This document shows positions 24,475 to 32,389 of a stretch of 64,000 bases of DNA, one piece after another. The translations under genes were made by a program, and so were the position numbers. Origin of the DNA: UBA4736 sp002404015 (GTDB lineage: Bacteria > Chloroflexota > Dormibacteria > Dormibacterales > Dormibacteraceae); the NCBI GenBank assembly GCA_036747295.1, contig DAIOCN010000012.1, forward strand, positions 17,539 to 81,538. Reading direction: 5' to 3'. Under the pieces are notes generated by a model, which worked only from the letters and a program-made list of their open reading frames with translations, was not told where the DNA came from and did not search any database. Position 1 is the stretch's first letter, and every line of letters begins with the position of its first letter.

Positions 24475-25272
24475 TCACCACGGGACGAGCATAGGCTGAT
24501 GCGCCGAGGGCGTTGGCGGGGCCTGCTGCGGAGCACGGGCGGGGCGCAATCCGGACAGACGGCGGAAGGCGAGGACCGCCAGGACCGCCAGGACCAGGCC
24601 GAGCGCCACCTCACACCAGAACACGGGTGACGCTCCGACCGCCCAGACCAGGCGCCGATGAGCGTCATTCGGCCAGACCAAGCTGAAGAAGATCGCCAGG
24701 CCCGGAAGGATCGACCGCGTGAGGTAGGAGATGGTCCCGAACATCACGTCCGCAACCACGTACCACAGCAGCGTCGGCCACGGAAAACCCTGCGTCATGC
24801 CATGGGCCGGCGAGATCACGAGGGCGGCGACCAGGATCGCAACCGGCGCGCTGACCTCCCGCTCCAGCCTGGTCAGGAAGTAGCCTCGGAAGCCGACCTC
24901 CTCGGCCACCGACGTGGCGACCGAAGCCATCACCAGCACCAGCCCGACGGTGAGCGGCGGGTACTTCGCGAAGTCAGGCAGGCTGTTGCCCGGCATCTTG
25001 ACCAACTGGAACATCACGATCCAGCCCGCGATCAGGGCTCCCAAACCCAGCAGCCCAGAGAGCAAAGCGCCGGCAAACAGCCTGGGCGGGACCGGGTTGG
25101 CACGCCGGTACCGGCGCCTGTCCGCTGAGGTGCCGGCGGGCCGCCAGCGGCCGCCCAGGTACTGCCACATCGCCCAGAGCACGACGGCCATGGCGGCGAC
25201 GGACCATGGGACCAGGGGCGTGGCCAGGAGGTTTAAGACGAGCAGTCCGGCCCAGGTCGCCCCGGTCAGCAC
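24475..25272 (-). CDS. CPBP (Abi/CaaX-like) intramembrane protease, apparent 5' frameshift
   Basis: 265 residues as read from GTG 25272. Motifs of the CPBP glutamic intramembrane proteases are visible: EEVGFRGYFL (motif 1, EExxxR), a motif 2-like FPWPTLLWY region, and the His in ISPAHGMTQG. Six to eight helices. The start looks broken: a strong AGGAGG with ATG 25340 lies upstream in another frame and encodes MTTIFSSPLRSVALFGLPLL, which would run smoothly into this protein if the GGG at 25279-25281 (read as CCC on the plus strand) had one more G. So either a real frameshift or a base miscount in the assembly has cut off the natural N-terminus. Confidence 0.8.
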   Translation of the reverse strand: MLTGATWAGLLVLNLLATPLVPWSVAAMAVVLWAMWQYLGGRWRPAGTSADRRRYRRANPVPPRLFAGALLSGLLGLGALIAGWIVMFQLVKMPGNSLPDFAKYPPLTVGLVLVMASVATSVAEEVGFRGYFLTRLEREVSAPVAILVAALVISPAHGMTQGFPWPTLLWYVVADVMFGTISYLTRSILPGLAIFFSLVWPNDAHRRLVWAVGASPVFWCEVALGLVLAVLAVLAFRRLSGLRPARAPQQAPPTPSAHQPMLVPW

Positions 25273-25464
25273 CGTCAGCCCAAAAGCGGCAATCCGAAGA
25301 GCGCGACGGAGCGGAGCGGGCTCGAGAAGATGGTCGTCATCGACAGTGCCTCCTGGTCATGTGGGATGACCAAGACGCTAGGCCCGCGGGCTGCCTGCCG
25401 ACAGTCACGCGGATCCGGAGTTTCGGCTCATTCCCGTCGTGCCAGGACGCTGACTATTGTCATC

Positions 25465-25665
25465 TCAGAGGCGGTGTTTGAGTCGCAGCGCCAGCACCCT
25501 GGTTTGGGCGGCTTCCAGCTGGGCGACGAGCGCCGACCACGACGGGTTGTCGTCGCGCATGGCCCAGACCTGGCGCCAGAGTTCCTGGACGTGGTCCATC
25601 GCCTCCCGGAGTTCCGTTTTCTCGGGGTCCCGACGCTCCCTTACCTTCCGGGCTGCGCGAGCCAT
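25465..25665 (-). CDS. Hypothetical 66-residue helical protein
   Basis: From ATG 25665: MARAARKVRERRDPEKTELR, then a charged amphipathic helix with EAMDHVQELWRQVWAMRDDN and VAQLEAAQTRVLALRLKHRL. It reads like a small coiled-coil-forming protein. The plus-strand reading of the same bases is rich in Ser/Arg and is typical of a shadow, so I prefer the minus strand. No clear ribosome site, no known family. Lies upstream of the CPBP gene in the same direction, 120-190 bp away. Confidence 0.5.
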   Translation of the reverse strand: MARAARKVRERRDPEKTELREAMDHVQELWRQVWAMRDDNPSWSALVAQLEAAQTRVLALRLKHRL

Positions 25666-25989
25666 TTGAATTCAGCGTACGCATTTGTTCGGCCGCCCAA
25701 ACGTGCGACGCGACTCGCAATTCGATCCTGCATCTCGGATAGAGCCTGAGCGCGTCATAACAAGGCCGTGCCCTCGCGCGGGCGCGCGACCTGCCTCTAG
25801 CCACGCCTTGCCGGAACCCGCCTCAATGACCTCTGCTTTGGATTCCGCAGGGATGGGGCGGGATGGACGTTACTGCGAATGGTGGAGGCGAGCAAAGAGC
25901 AGCTGATGCTCCGGGTTTCCAAGGAGGGAGGCAACGCCCGCCTTCATCTTTACCTATCTTCCCAGACGCTGCCTGGGAGCCTGTAAGAA
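25666..25989. other. Intergenic stretch containing one possible 35-residue ORF
   Basis: About 324 bp between divergent small genes. The first half shows nothing but a run of CGCG-rich sequence. In the second half, ATG 25879 to TAA 25986 (plus strand) encodes a protein-like 35-residue peptide, start MVEASKEQLMLRVSKEGGNA. It ends 3 bp before the GTG of the next gene. It could be a leader peptide or a tiny gene, but the ribosome site is weak (GGGATGGA). No promoter could be assigned confidently. Confidence 0.3.
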
Positions 25990-26220
25990 GTGGCAATCCG
26001 CGCCTTCGGACAGACCACAGGACCGTACCGGGAAGGCGACCTAGTCAGCTACGGCAGTGAGCGCCGGAAGGTCTTCCAGGTGCTGCAGGCGACCACCGGC
26101 CAGGAGTGGCTGGAGGTGGGACCGGTGGACGGTGCCATGCCATGGGGCTGGATCAGGTCCAACGAGATCCGGGCCCATGTCCGCGCCAACTTGACCGACG
26201 CGGATGAGGCAGGAGGTTAG
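25990..26220 (+). CDS. Hypothetical 76-residue protein
   Basis: GTG start. The chain (start MAIRAFGQTTGPYREGDLVS) has small beta-strand-like segments: SERRKVFQVLQATTGQEWLE and VGPVDGAMPWGWIRSNEIR, resembling an SH3-like or KOW-like barrel. No cysteine, no membrane helix. I do not recognise the family. It ends 1 bp before the GTG of the next small gene, so the two (and perhaps the 35-residue ORF before) are likely co-translated. Confidence 0.55.
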   Translation: MAIRAFGQTTGPYREGDLVSYGSERRKVFQVLQATTGQEWLEVGPVDGAMPWGWIRSNEIRAHVRANLTDADEAGG

Positions 26221-26221
26221 C

Positions 26222-26443
26222 GTGGCGATGCGCATCCCGGTCGAGACCACCGGACTCCATTTCGAGGTGCTGGAGTCGGCCGACGGCCGCCACCACAGGA
26301 TCGCACCGGGCCTCCAGCAGAGCCAGTGCGGACTCTACTTCAGGGCTGAGCTGCAACAGCCGACCACCCTCGTTTTCCGGTGGTGCCACCGGTGCGGAGG
26401 ACGGTCGGCGTTGTTGCCAAGGTCGGACCCGGACGCCAGCTAG
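26222..26443 (+). CDS. Hypothetical 73-residue protein with CxxC
   Basis: GTG 26222 (MAMRIPVETTGLHFEVLESA) follows GGAGG by 6 bp. The protein has a beta-rich body and a C-terminal FRWCHRCGGRSALL, with a CHRC pair that could bind metal. Unknown family. Its TAG stop overlaps the stop of the convergent HtrA-like gene: the four bases CTAG at 26440-26443 serve both stops. Confidence 0.5.
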   Translation: MAMRIPVETTGLHFEVLESADGRHHRIAPGLQQSQCGLYFRAELQQPTTLVFRWCHRCGGRSALLPRSDPDAS

Positions 26444-27765
26444 GCGGCCGGCCCGGGGACCAACGTCAGCGTGGCGGTGTGCGTCCCGCCGTTCTGGTCG
26501 ACCCAGGTCACCTGGATCCGCTGACCTGGCTTGAAGGCCTGGATCGCCGGGCCCAGCGCGTCGGCAGACGCGATCGAGTTGCCGTTGATGGCGGTGATGA
26601 CCGCGTAGCGCGAGAGCCCGGCCAGCTCTGCCGGCGATCCCGGCACGGTACCCATCACTAGGGCGCCCGAGGTGGCGCTGAGACCCAGCTGCGCGGCGGT
26701 CGCGGAATCGAGGTTCCGGACCTGGACGCCTATGTAGCCCGGCAGGCCGATGAGGACGCCCGAGCTCGTGTCCCCGGCACGGATCTGGTTGACGACTGCC
26801 AGCGCGGAGTTGGAGGCGATCGCGAACCCGACGGTGGTGGACGTCTGCCGGCGGCCCTGGGTCGCGCCGGCCGTGATCATGCCGACCACCTGGCCCGAGG
26901 CGTTGACCAGCGGCCCGCCCGAGTCGCCGGGGCTGATCGAGGCGTCGGTCTGGATGAGGCCCGTCAGCTGCTCAGGGTTAGCGCCCCCTGTGCCGGCCGT
27001 GATGGATTGGTCGAGGGCCGTCACCTGGCCCTGTGTCACGGAGGGCGCACCGCCCTGGCCCAGCGCGTTGCCGAGGGCAACGACCGCCTCTCCGACCGTC
27101 AGGGTCGAGGAGTTGGCGAGGGTGACGGTGGGAAGCCCGGAGACCCCGTCGACCTGGATCAGGGCGACGTCGGCGGACACGTTCACACCGATGACGTGCG
27201 CGGAGTGGGTGGTCGTCTGGCCGGCCAATGTGACCTGGATGCTGCTCGCGCCGTGGACCACATGGTTGTTAGTGAGGACCTCGCCCGTTGAGGTCAGCAC
27301 CATGCCGGTGCCGGCGGCCTGGCCGCCCGCTGCCATCACGGTGTTGACGTCGACGACCGTCGGGCTGACCTGGTTGGCGATCGCCTGGACATTGATGCTG
27401 TTCGCCGAGCCGGAGCCGTTGATCTGGGGAACCGATTGGATCGGGCTCTGAGCCTGCGCGACCGTGCTCCGGGCGGGGGTGGCGGCGGCATGGCCGATCC
27501 TGGCCACGCCCCAGCCGATGCCCACGCCGCCCAGCAGCGCGAGCGCGGCCATCACGGCGGCGAGGAAAACGAATGGCCACTGAGAGCCTCGGGACCCGGT
27601 GGGTGGGATCGGTGGAGGCGGCAGGGGCGGGGCTGTCCAGCCGCCGGCGGCAGCCGGAATGGGCCTCGAGTCGGGGATCAGGTCCCCGCCCCACGGCCGT
27701 TGATCAGGGGTGGTCGCGAGCGGGCCCAGGCTGGGCTCTCGCCGCCGCGTCGGGTCGTTGTTCAT
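26440..27765 (-). CDS. HtrA/DegP-like membrane-anchored serine protease with PDZ domain
   Basis: 441 residues from ATG 27765, preceded by GAAGGAAG; ATG 27786 would add seven residues. Layout: a Pro-rich cytoplasmic tail, one membrane helix (about residues 65-90, FVFLAAVMAALALLGGVGIG), a trypsin-like domain, then one PDZ domain. The catalytic triad is complete: His in LTNNHVVHGA, Asp in SADVALIQVDG, Ser in SPGDSGGPLVNA. Such proteases degrade misfolded envelope proteins. The gene is divergent from the response regulator at 28026 and shares its 260-bp upstream region, a common pairing for envelope-stress circuits. Confidence 0.93.
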   Translation of the reverse strand: MNNDPTRRREPSLGPLATTPDQRPWGGDLIPDSRPIPAAAGGWTAPPLPPPPIPPTGSRGSQWPFVFLAAVMAALALLGGVGIGWGVARIGHAAATPARSTVAQAQSPIQSVPQINGSGSANSINVQAIANQVSPTVVDVNTVMAAGGQAAGTGMVLTSTGEVLTNNHVVHGASSIQVTLAGQTTTHSAHVIGVNVSADVALIQVDGVSGLPTVTLANSSTLTVGEAVVALGNALGQGGAPSVTQGQVTALDQSITAGTGGANPEQLTGLIQTDASISPGDSGGPLVNASGQVVGMITAGATQGRRQTSTTVGFAIASNSALAVVNQIRAGDTSSGVLIGLPGYIGVQVRNLDSATAAQLGLSATSGALVMGTVPGSPAELAGLSRYAVITAINGNSIASADALGPAIQAFKPGQRIQVTWVDQNGGTHTATLTLVPGPAA

Positions 27766-27938
27766 GTCCAATCTTCCTTCGGTCATTTCAGTCGTTCACT
27801 GCAGATGCCGAGCGACTCAAGTCTGCGCTTGGTTCCTGCCGCTCAACGTTGCTCATGCTGCGGCGGAGGCCTGAGGATCAAGCGGGAGGACTCTTGGAGT
27901 TTGCTGAGAAAATGTGGACGCCCCCGGCCCTCCACCAT

Positions 27939-27955
27939 TCACAGGAAGCTGTAAG
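27939..27955 (+). promoter_or_regulatory. Candidate regulator box upstream of the response-regulator gene
   Basis: TCACAG at 27939-27944 is followed exactly 11 bp later by TGTAAG (27950-27955) and again 11 bp later by CCCAAG (27961). OmpR/PhoB/PhoP-type regulators bind head-to-tail repeats spaced 11 bp. The same hexamer with the same spacing occurs before the A and B small-protein genes. It lies 70 bp before TTG 28026 and could serve autoregulation. Weaker than the copies at 32195 and 32735. Confidence 0.4.
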
Positions 27956-28025
27956 AAAACCCCAAGCAACCACTCAGAGGACGCGCCCATGCTTACGCCA
28001 TGAAAGCCCCATATCGGAAGCGGTC

Positions 28026-28760
28026 TTGAGCGTCGCCGGGGCGGCCAGAGCGAGCAGCCGCGCCACCCCCGTCAACCTCCCCCGGGTGCTCGTCGTCGAC
28101 GACGAGCCGAGCATCACCCAACTGGTCGCCCTCGCACTTCGCTACGAGGGCTTCGAGGTGGAGACCGCGTCCACCGGCCGCGACGCGCTGGCCGCGATCC
28201 CGCGGTTCAAACCGGCCCTGGTCGTGCTGGACGTGATGCTGCCCGACATCACCGGCCTGGAGGTGCTCGAGCGGCTGGGGGCCACCGGGCAGAAGGTGCC
28301 CGTCATCTTCCTGACCGCCCGAGACGCCACCGAGGACAAGGTGCACGGCCTGACCGTGGGCGGCGACGACTACGTCACCAAGCCCTTCAGCATCGAAGAG
28401 CTGGTGGCCAGGATCCGGGTCGTGCTCCGCCGGAACGGCGGCTCTGCCGAGCAGAGGTTGGTGCTCACCCTGGAGGACCTGGAGCTGGACGAGGATGCGC
28501 ACGAGGTGCGCCGGGGCGGCCGCTCGATCGAGCTCACTCCCACCGAGTACCGGCTGTTGCGCTACCTGCTGGTCAACGCCGGACGGGTCCTCACGCGCAA
28601 CCAGATCCTCGACCACGTCTGGGACTACGACTTCGGCGGCGACGCCAGCGTGCTCGAGACGTACATCAGCTACCTGCGGAGGAAGGTGGACGCCTCCCAG
28701 CCGGCGCTGATTCAGACCGTTCGCGGCGTGGGCTACGTGCTGAGAGCGCCCCGGAATTGA
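28026..28760 (+). CDS. OmpR/PhoP-family response regulator
   Basis: 244 residues. Receiver domain: RVLVVDDEPSITQLVALALR with the acidic pair, phospho-acceptor Asp in LVVLDVMLPDITG, Thr in FLTARDATED and Lys in YVTKPFSIEEL. The winged-helix output domain ends TVRGVGYVLRAPRN, as in MprA/PhoP-like proteins. TTG 28026 is chosen because upstream ATG codons are out of frame; the next in-frame start would cut into the receiver. It overlaps the kinase gene by four bases. Divergent from the HtrA-like gene. I infer it recognises the 11-bp-phased TCACAG repeats nearby. Confidence 0.92.
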   Translation: MSVAGAARASSRATPVNLPRVLVVDDEPSITQLVALALRYEGFEVETASTGRDALAAIPRFKPALVVLDVMLPDITGLEVLERLGATGQKVPVIFLTARDATEDKVHGLTVGGDDYVTKPFSIEELVARIRVVLRRNGGSAEQRLVLTLEDLELDEDAHEVRRGGRSIELTPTEYRLLRYLLVNAGRVLTRNQILDHVWDYDFGGDASVLETYISYLRRKVDASQPALIQTVRGVGYVLRAPRN

Positions 28761-30208
28761 CGCTCTCGCTGAGGACCCGGCTCCTGGTCGGGGTGGTGGC
28801 GCTCACCGTCCTCGGCCTGGCCGTGGCCGACATCGCCACCTACAAGTCCCTCGAGTCGTTCCTGCTGGACCGCGTCAACCAGCAGCTTCACGACGGCGTC
28901 CCGCAGGTGCGGAACGCGCTGACCCAGCCGGTGGGTGGCGACGGCCATTTCGGTGCCGGGCCTCCGGCGTCCCTCCCCCCCGGCACCTACGCGGCGCTCG
29001 CGCTGCCCGACGGCACGATCCTCATCGAGCAGGTACCAGGGTTCGGCTCCGGCACGATCACCTCCCGGCCCACGCTGCCCAAGCCGCTGCCGAACGCCGG
29101 CCTCGACAAGCCGACCCTGCTGACCCTCTCCGGCAGCGGTGGAGTCTCCCAGTACCGGGTGCTTGTGCAGGCTGAGGATTCGGCCGGCGGGAACTTTCTC
29201 GTGATCGGCGTCCCCCTGACCGAGGTCCAGTCGACCCTCCGCCAGCTGCTTGGCATCGAGGCCTCGATCACCGCCGGCGTGCTGCTCGCCATGGCCCTGA
29301 TGACGATCGCCCTGATTCGCGTCGGCCTGCGACCGCTGGACAGGATGGGCCAGACGGCGGACACCATCGCGGGCGGCGACCTGACCCGCCGGGTCGAGCC
29401 GGCGACCTCGCAGACCGAGATCGGCCGGCTGGGGCTGGCGCTGAACAAGATGCTGACCCAGATCGAGATCGCCTTCAACGAACGCCTCCGCTCGGAGCAG
29501 CAGCTGCGCCAGTTCCTGGCGGACGCCTCCCACGAGCTGCGCACGCCCCTCACCTCGATTCGCGGCTACGCCGAGATGCTGCGGCGGGGCGCCCAGGACT
29601 CCCCGGAAGACTCGGCGCTTGCCCGGCGGCGCATCGAGGAGGAATCGAAGCGGATGACGGTGCTGGTCGAGGACCTCCTGCTGCTGGCGCGCCTCGACCA
29701 GGGCCGCCCGCTGCAGCGCGATCCCGTGGACTTGCAGGCGGTCGTGCTCGATGCCTTCAGCGACGCCCGTGCGGTCGCCCCGGAACGACCGATCACGATG
29801 TCCGCGCCAGACCCGGTCAACGTCACCGGCGACGATCTCCGGCTGCGCCAGGTCGTGGGGAACCTGGTTCGCAACGCCCTGGTGCACACGCCCGCGAACA
29901 GTCCGGTCGAGATCTCGTTGACAACGCGAGACGACCAGGCGGTCCTGACGGTCGTGGACCACGGCCCTGGACTGTCCGGCGCGATGCTCAAGCGGGCGTT
30001 CGAGCCCTTCTACCGCGCGGACCCCTCCCGGAGCCGCGACCGCGGCGGTTCCGGTCTCGGGCTCTCGATCGCGGAGGCGGTCGTGGCGGAGCACGGCGGG
30101 GAGATCAACGTCAGCCAGACGCCGGGCGGCGGCGCCACCTTCGAAGTCCGGATGCCGGCGGCGGCAGTGGCCCCGCAGACCCTGCCGGCGGCTGCCGCCT
30201 GCGGCTGA
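28757..30208 (+). CDS. Sensor histidine kinase (HAMP, HisKA, HATPase)
   Basis: 483 residues from TTG 28757, overlapping the regulator's stop. Order: TM1 (about residues 9-28), an extracytoplasmic sensor of about 140 residues, TM2 (about 165-185, ASITAGVLLAMALMTIALIR), HAMP (LRPLDRMGQTADTIAGGDLT), HisKA with the H-box DASHELRTPLTSIRGYAEML, then N-box and G-boxes VDHGPGLSG and GGSGLGLSIAEAVV. The partner of the OmpR-type regulator just upstream. The signal is unknown; the divergent HtrA gene suggests an envelope or redox cue. Confidence 0.93.
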   Translation: MTLSLRTRLLVGVVALTVLGLAVADIATYKSLESFLLDRVNQQLHDGVPQVRNALTQPVGGDGHFGAGPPASLPPGTYAALALPDGTILIEQVPGFGSGTITSRPTLPKPLPNAGLDKPTLLTLSGSGGVSQYRVLVQAEDSAGGNFLVIGVPLTEVQSTLRQLLGIEASITAGVLLAMALMTIALIRVGLRPLDRMGQTADTIAGGDLTRRVEPATSQTEIGRLGLALNKMLTQIEIAFNERLRSEQQLRQFLADASHELRTPLTSIRGYAEMLRRGAQDSPEDSALARRRIEEESKRMTVLVEDLLLLARLDQGRPLQRDPVDLQAVVLDAFSDARAVAPERPITMSAPDPVNVTGDDLRLRQVVGNLVRNALVHTPANSPVEISLTTRDDQAVLTVVDHGPGLSGAMLKRAFEPFYRADPSRSRDRGGSGLGLSIAEAVVAEHGGEINVSQTPGGGATFEVRMPAAAVAPQTLPAAAACG

Positions 30209-30221
30209 TCAGCCTCGCGAC

Positions 30222-30238
30222 TCCCAGGAAACTCTGAG
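30222..30238 (+). promoter_or_regulatory. 11-bp-phased repeat box before small protein A1
   Basis: TCCCAG (30222-30227) and TCTGAG (30233-30238) stand exactly 11 bp apart, each followed by G. The sequence TCCCAGGAAACTCTGAGG is nearly the same as the box before the 49333 gene (TCTCAGGAAACCCTGAGG on the minus strand). It lies 36 bp before the GTG of A1, where it would overlap the -35 region. Candidate binding site of the adjacent response regulator. Confidence 0.5.
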
Positions 30239-30274
30239 GTCCCCCTCAACCTGCCGACAGGCGGGAGGCGGATC

Positions 30275-30631
30275 GTGTCAGGCATGAACCCCGAACAACA
30301 CCTGAGCAGCGCGCGGCGCGACGAGGCTCTGCGCCGGCTTCGCCGGCTGACGATCGGCATCGCGGGCGCCTCGGGCGCCGCCTTCGCCGGCCTGACCGCG
30401 GTCAGCGCCGCCACCATCCCCGGCACCGCGAGCAGCGCCGCGACGACGTTGCCGGCAAGCTCGGCGGCGGCCGACGGCACGACCGCGGCCGATACATCCG
30501 GTAGCGCGGCGGCCAATCAGAGCAGCGCGGCCTCGAACAGCTCGCCGGCTCTGCAGCCGGCGGTCACGGCGCCCCAGCCGGCGGCACCCTCCGCCCCGTC
30601 CCGGGCAGTCTCCGGTGGATCCCACCACTAG
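30275..30631 (+). CDS. Small exported protein A1 (Ala/Ser-rich, ends AVSGGS)
   Basis: 118 residues; GTG 30275 is set by GGGAGG 6 bp upstream. Layout: a basic N-terminus (RRDEALRRLRRLTIGIAGAS) leading into one hydrophobic segment and VSAATIPG, a disordered 50-residue Ala/Ser/Thr/Pro linker, then LQPAVTAPQPAAPSAPSRAV and SGGSHH at the end. Its paralogue A2 (32797) keeps the RALRRLRRLT start, VSAATIPG and the AVSGGS tail. The N-terminus suggests membrane anchoring with the tail outside. I do not know the family. See A2 for the proposed link with ApbE. Confidence 0.75.
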   Translation: MSGMNPEQHLSSARRDEALRRLRRLTIGIAGASGAAFAGLTAVSAATIPGTASSAATTLPASSAAADGTTAADTSGSAAANQSSAASNSSPALQPAVTAPQPAAPSAPSRAVSGGSHH

Positions 30632-30657
30632 AGCTCCCTCCGCTGTACAGCAGCTCT

Positions 30658-30683
30658 CCCTCCCCCTTGTACACGGGGGAGGG
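30658..30683. terminator. GC-rich hairpin after A1
   Basis: CCCTCCCCC (30658-30666) pairs perfectly with GGGGGAGGG (30675-30683) around an 8-base loop. It follows the A1 stop by 26 bp. No T-run follows, so it may be an RNA stabiliser or part of a double terminator with the hairpin at 30710. Confidence 0.45.
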
Positions 30684-30709
30684 AACCCACGACCGGAGGA
30701 GGGAGTTGA

Positions 30710-30740
30710 GAGGGCCGGCGTCAGTGCGCCGGCCCTCTTT
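30710..30740. terminator. Bidirectional intrinsic terminator between A1 and B1
   Basis: GAGGGCCGGCG (30710-30720) and CGCCGGCCCTC (30727-30737) form a perfect 11-bp stem with a 6-base loop, followed by TTT. It sits between the convergent genes A1 (plus) and B1 (minus) and can act for both. Confidence 0.75.
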
Positions 30741-30756
30741 CCTGTCTGTCGGTCGT

Positions 30757-31041
30757 TTACGGGACGGTCGGACGCTGACCCGCGTTTTCCTGCGCTTCGC
30801 GAGCAGCACTCTCCGTCGCCTCGTGGGTGGGGTCCTCGTTGGACTTGAACGTTCCACCCGGAGTCGCCGGGTTGGCGGGCGCCGGGGTGGCGGCCACCTG
30901 GCTTGGCGCCTGGCTGGTGCTCGCCGTGAGCACCGGCGTCGCGGCAGGGGCGGCAGTTGCCACTAGTGCCCCGATCGCACCTCCGATCGCCATCGCGCCA
31001 CCGATCACGGCGGCGGCTATGGCATTGCGAATCCGTATCAC
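30757..31041 (-). CDS. Small exported protein B1
   Basis: 94 residues; GTG 31041 follows AAGGAG by 8 bp. One N-terminal hydrophobic segment (IAAAVIGGAMAIGGAIGALV), an Ala/Pro/Thr linker, and a conserved polar tail: GGTFKSNEDPTHEATESAAR, then EAQENAGQRPTVP. The paralogue B2 (32390) shares the tail almost exactly (NE...HEA.ESAAREAQENAGQ.PTVP) while the linker differs, so the tail is the functional part. It is probably exported or membrane-anchored. Downstream of the C39 peptidase gene on the same strand, 196 bp away. Family unknown to me. Confidence 0.75.
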   Translation of the reverse strand: MIRIRNAIAAAVIGGAMAIGGAIGALVATAAPAATPVLTASTSQAPSQVAATPAPANPATPGGTFKSNEDPTHEATESAAREAQENAGQRPTVP

Positions 31042-31237
31042 TCAGGTACTCCTTGTTCTGGGCCGCGGCTCGTGGCTCTCACGCCTCAGCCGGCGGCGCG
31101 ACTTCCGATGGCACGGCTCGTCAAGCCTGGTTTCATCACCTCCGATGAGAGTCATGCTCGGTTCTGAGCCTCGCGCCGGAACCTGAAAACCCACCCCCAC
31201 TTGGCTGGGAAATCGATGGGAACGCCCGCCTACCCGG

Positions 31238-32065
31238 CTAACCGAGGACGACCGCCATCTGGTTGTAGGTCGCATAGGCGGCTTCGAAGGTCGCCTTGGA
31301 GATGACCTCCGGCCCCGAGTCCGGGTTGTTCACGTACACCTCGGTCGGGGTCACACCGACGACGGTGACCGCGTGCTCGACCGGGCCCGCGTAAGGAACC
31401 AGGCGCCCGTCGGTGGCCGTGTAGTCGGCCCGCCGGGGGATGACCCATTGATAGGTGACCCAGGCCACGACCGGGTGGCCGGCCAGGATGGCCGCGTACA
31501 CGTCAGCGGGGGTGATGCCCTGGCCCGCGCGCAGAACCTGGCCGCCCAGGAGGGTGGCCGCCCGCGCGATCGTCGGATAGTAGGTGCCGTACCCGGTGAG
31601 CGCGACCTCGCTCCCGTTGGGATCGCCCACGAAGCTTGTGTAGGGGTCGCCCCAGCGTAGCCCGCTGCTGTCGTAGTAGGAGCCGCTGCTGTCAACCCCG
31701 ATCAGGGCCAGCACCTGGGCGTCGGTCGTCTGGATGCCCTCGCTGGCGAGCGCCATCCGCAACGCTGACTCCTCGCAGCTCAGCTGGTACGTCTGCAGGT
31801 AGGAGGGCACGTTGAGCTGCCGGGTTTCGATCGCCGCGGCCTGCGGTGCTGCCGTGGCGGCCGCCACCGGGGCGGGGGTAGGCGCTGCCGCCGCGACCGC
31901 TGCCGGGCTGCTGGTCGGCGCGGCCGACTCCAGGGGCGCCGCCGACGCGGTGGTCGCGGCGCCAGGCAGGGAGAAGGCCATGCACACGACCACAAGCGCG
32001 ACCACGCGAAGTCGCCGTCGCAGTGATGCGGAGCTCCTGGCCAGGCGCTGCTTGACGCGAATCAT
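31238..32065 (-). CDS. Secreted C39-like (papain-fold) cysteine peptidase
   Basis: 275 residues. A signal peptide (LRVVALVVVCMAFSLPGAAT, then ASA) and a 50-residue Ala/Pro linker precede a C39_2-type domain: the catalytic Cys in YQLSCEESALRMAL, GHPVVAWVTYQW, the catalytic His in VEHAVTVVGVTPTEV, and the Asn/Asp in VYVNNPDSG. This family includes bacteriocin-processing and cell-wall-associated peptidases. It acts outside the membrane. Flanked by the two B genes (B1 downstream on the same strand, B2 divergent), so a role in processing or handling the small proteins is possible but inferred. Confidence 0.85.
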   Translation of the reverse strand: MIRVKQRLARSSASLRRRLRVVALVVVCMAFSLPGAATTASAAPLESAAPTSSPAAVAAAAPTPAPVAAATAAPQAAAIETRQLNVPSYLQTYQLSCEESALRMALASEGIQTTDAQVLALIGVDSSGSYYDSSGLRWGDPYTSFVGDPNGSEVALTGYGTYYPTIARAATLLGGQVLRAGQGITPADVYAAILAGHPVVAWVTYQWVIPRRADYTATDGRLVPYAGPVEHAVTVVGVTPTEVYVNNPDSGPEVISKATFEAAYATYNQMAVVLG

Positions 32066-32389
32066 TTGTCATCAGGAGACCGCCCCCGCCTATGACGCAG
32101 ATGGGGACTTGCTGGGAAGTTCCTGTGCTTCCTCGCACACGCGCGCGCCACTCCCTACGCCCCAGAAAGGGCCGCCTTCAGCCTCTGGCCAAGTTCACAG
32201 CGCACTCACAGAGCGCACCCGGGAAGCGGCCTCAGGGTGAGGCTCGCCGGCTCAAACGAGCTGAGTTGAAACCAGGAGGTGACCCCGAGATGCGGCTGAC
32301 ACGAACAGTCCTGTGACAGGCGACAGCGACAGACCCGGCGTCCCTCCAGGGACGTCACCATCCAGATTCACTCCAAAGGAGATATCGAC
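32066..32389. promoter_or_regulatory. 324-bp divergent control region for C39 peptidase and B2
   Basis: No gene is seen here. It contains TCACAG at 32195-32200 and again at 32206-32211: TCACAGC, four bases, TCACAG, an exact 11-bp direct repeat. This has the same layout as the TCACAGC-N4-TCACAGC sites known for mycobacterial PhoP (established, recalled). AAAGGAG lies 9 bp before the B2 ATG. The repeat is 130 bp from the C39 start and 178 bp from B2, so it could serve either side. Confidence 0.55.

Noticed and set aside
30632..30756. Repeated CCCTCC/GGAGGG tracts as a CRISPR or tandem repeat
   Set aside because: Best explained as two hairpins (30658-30683 and 30710-30740). No regular spacer-repeat pattern exists here or elsewhere in the window.
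31042..31237. Leader between the C39 peptidase and B1, considered as a c-di-AMP or similar riboswitch
   Set aside because: Secreted wall peptidases often carry such leaders, but I could not find the conserved core or pairing pattern.
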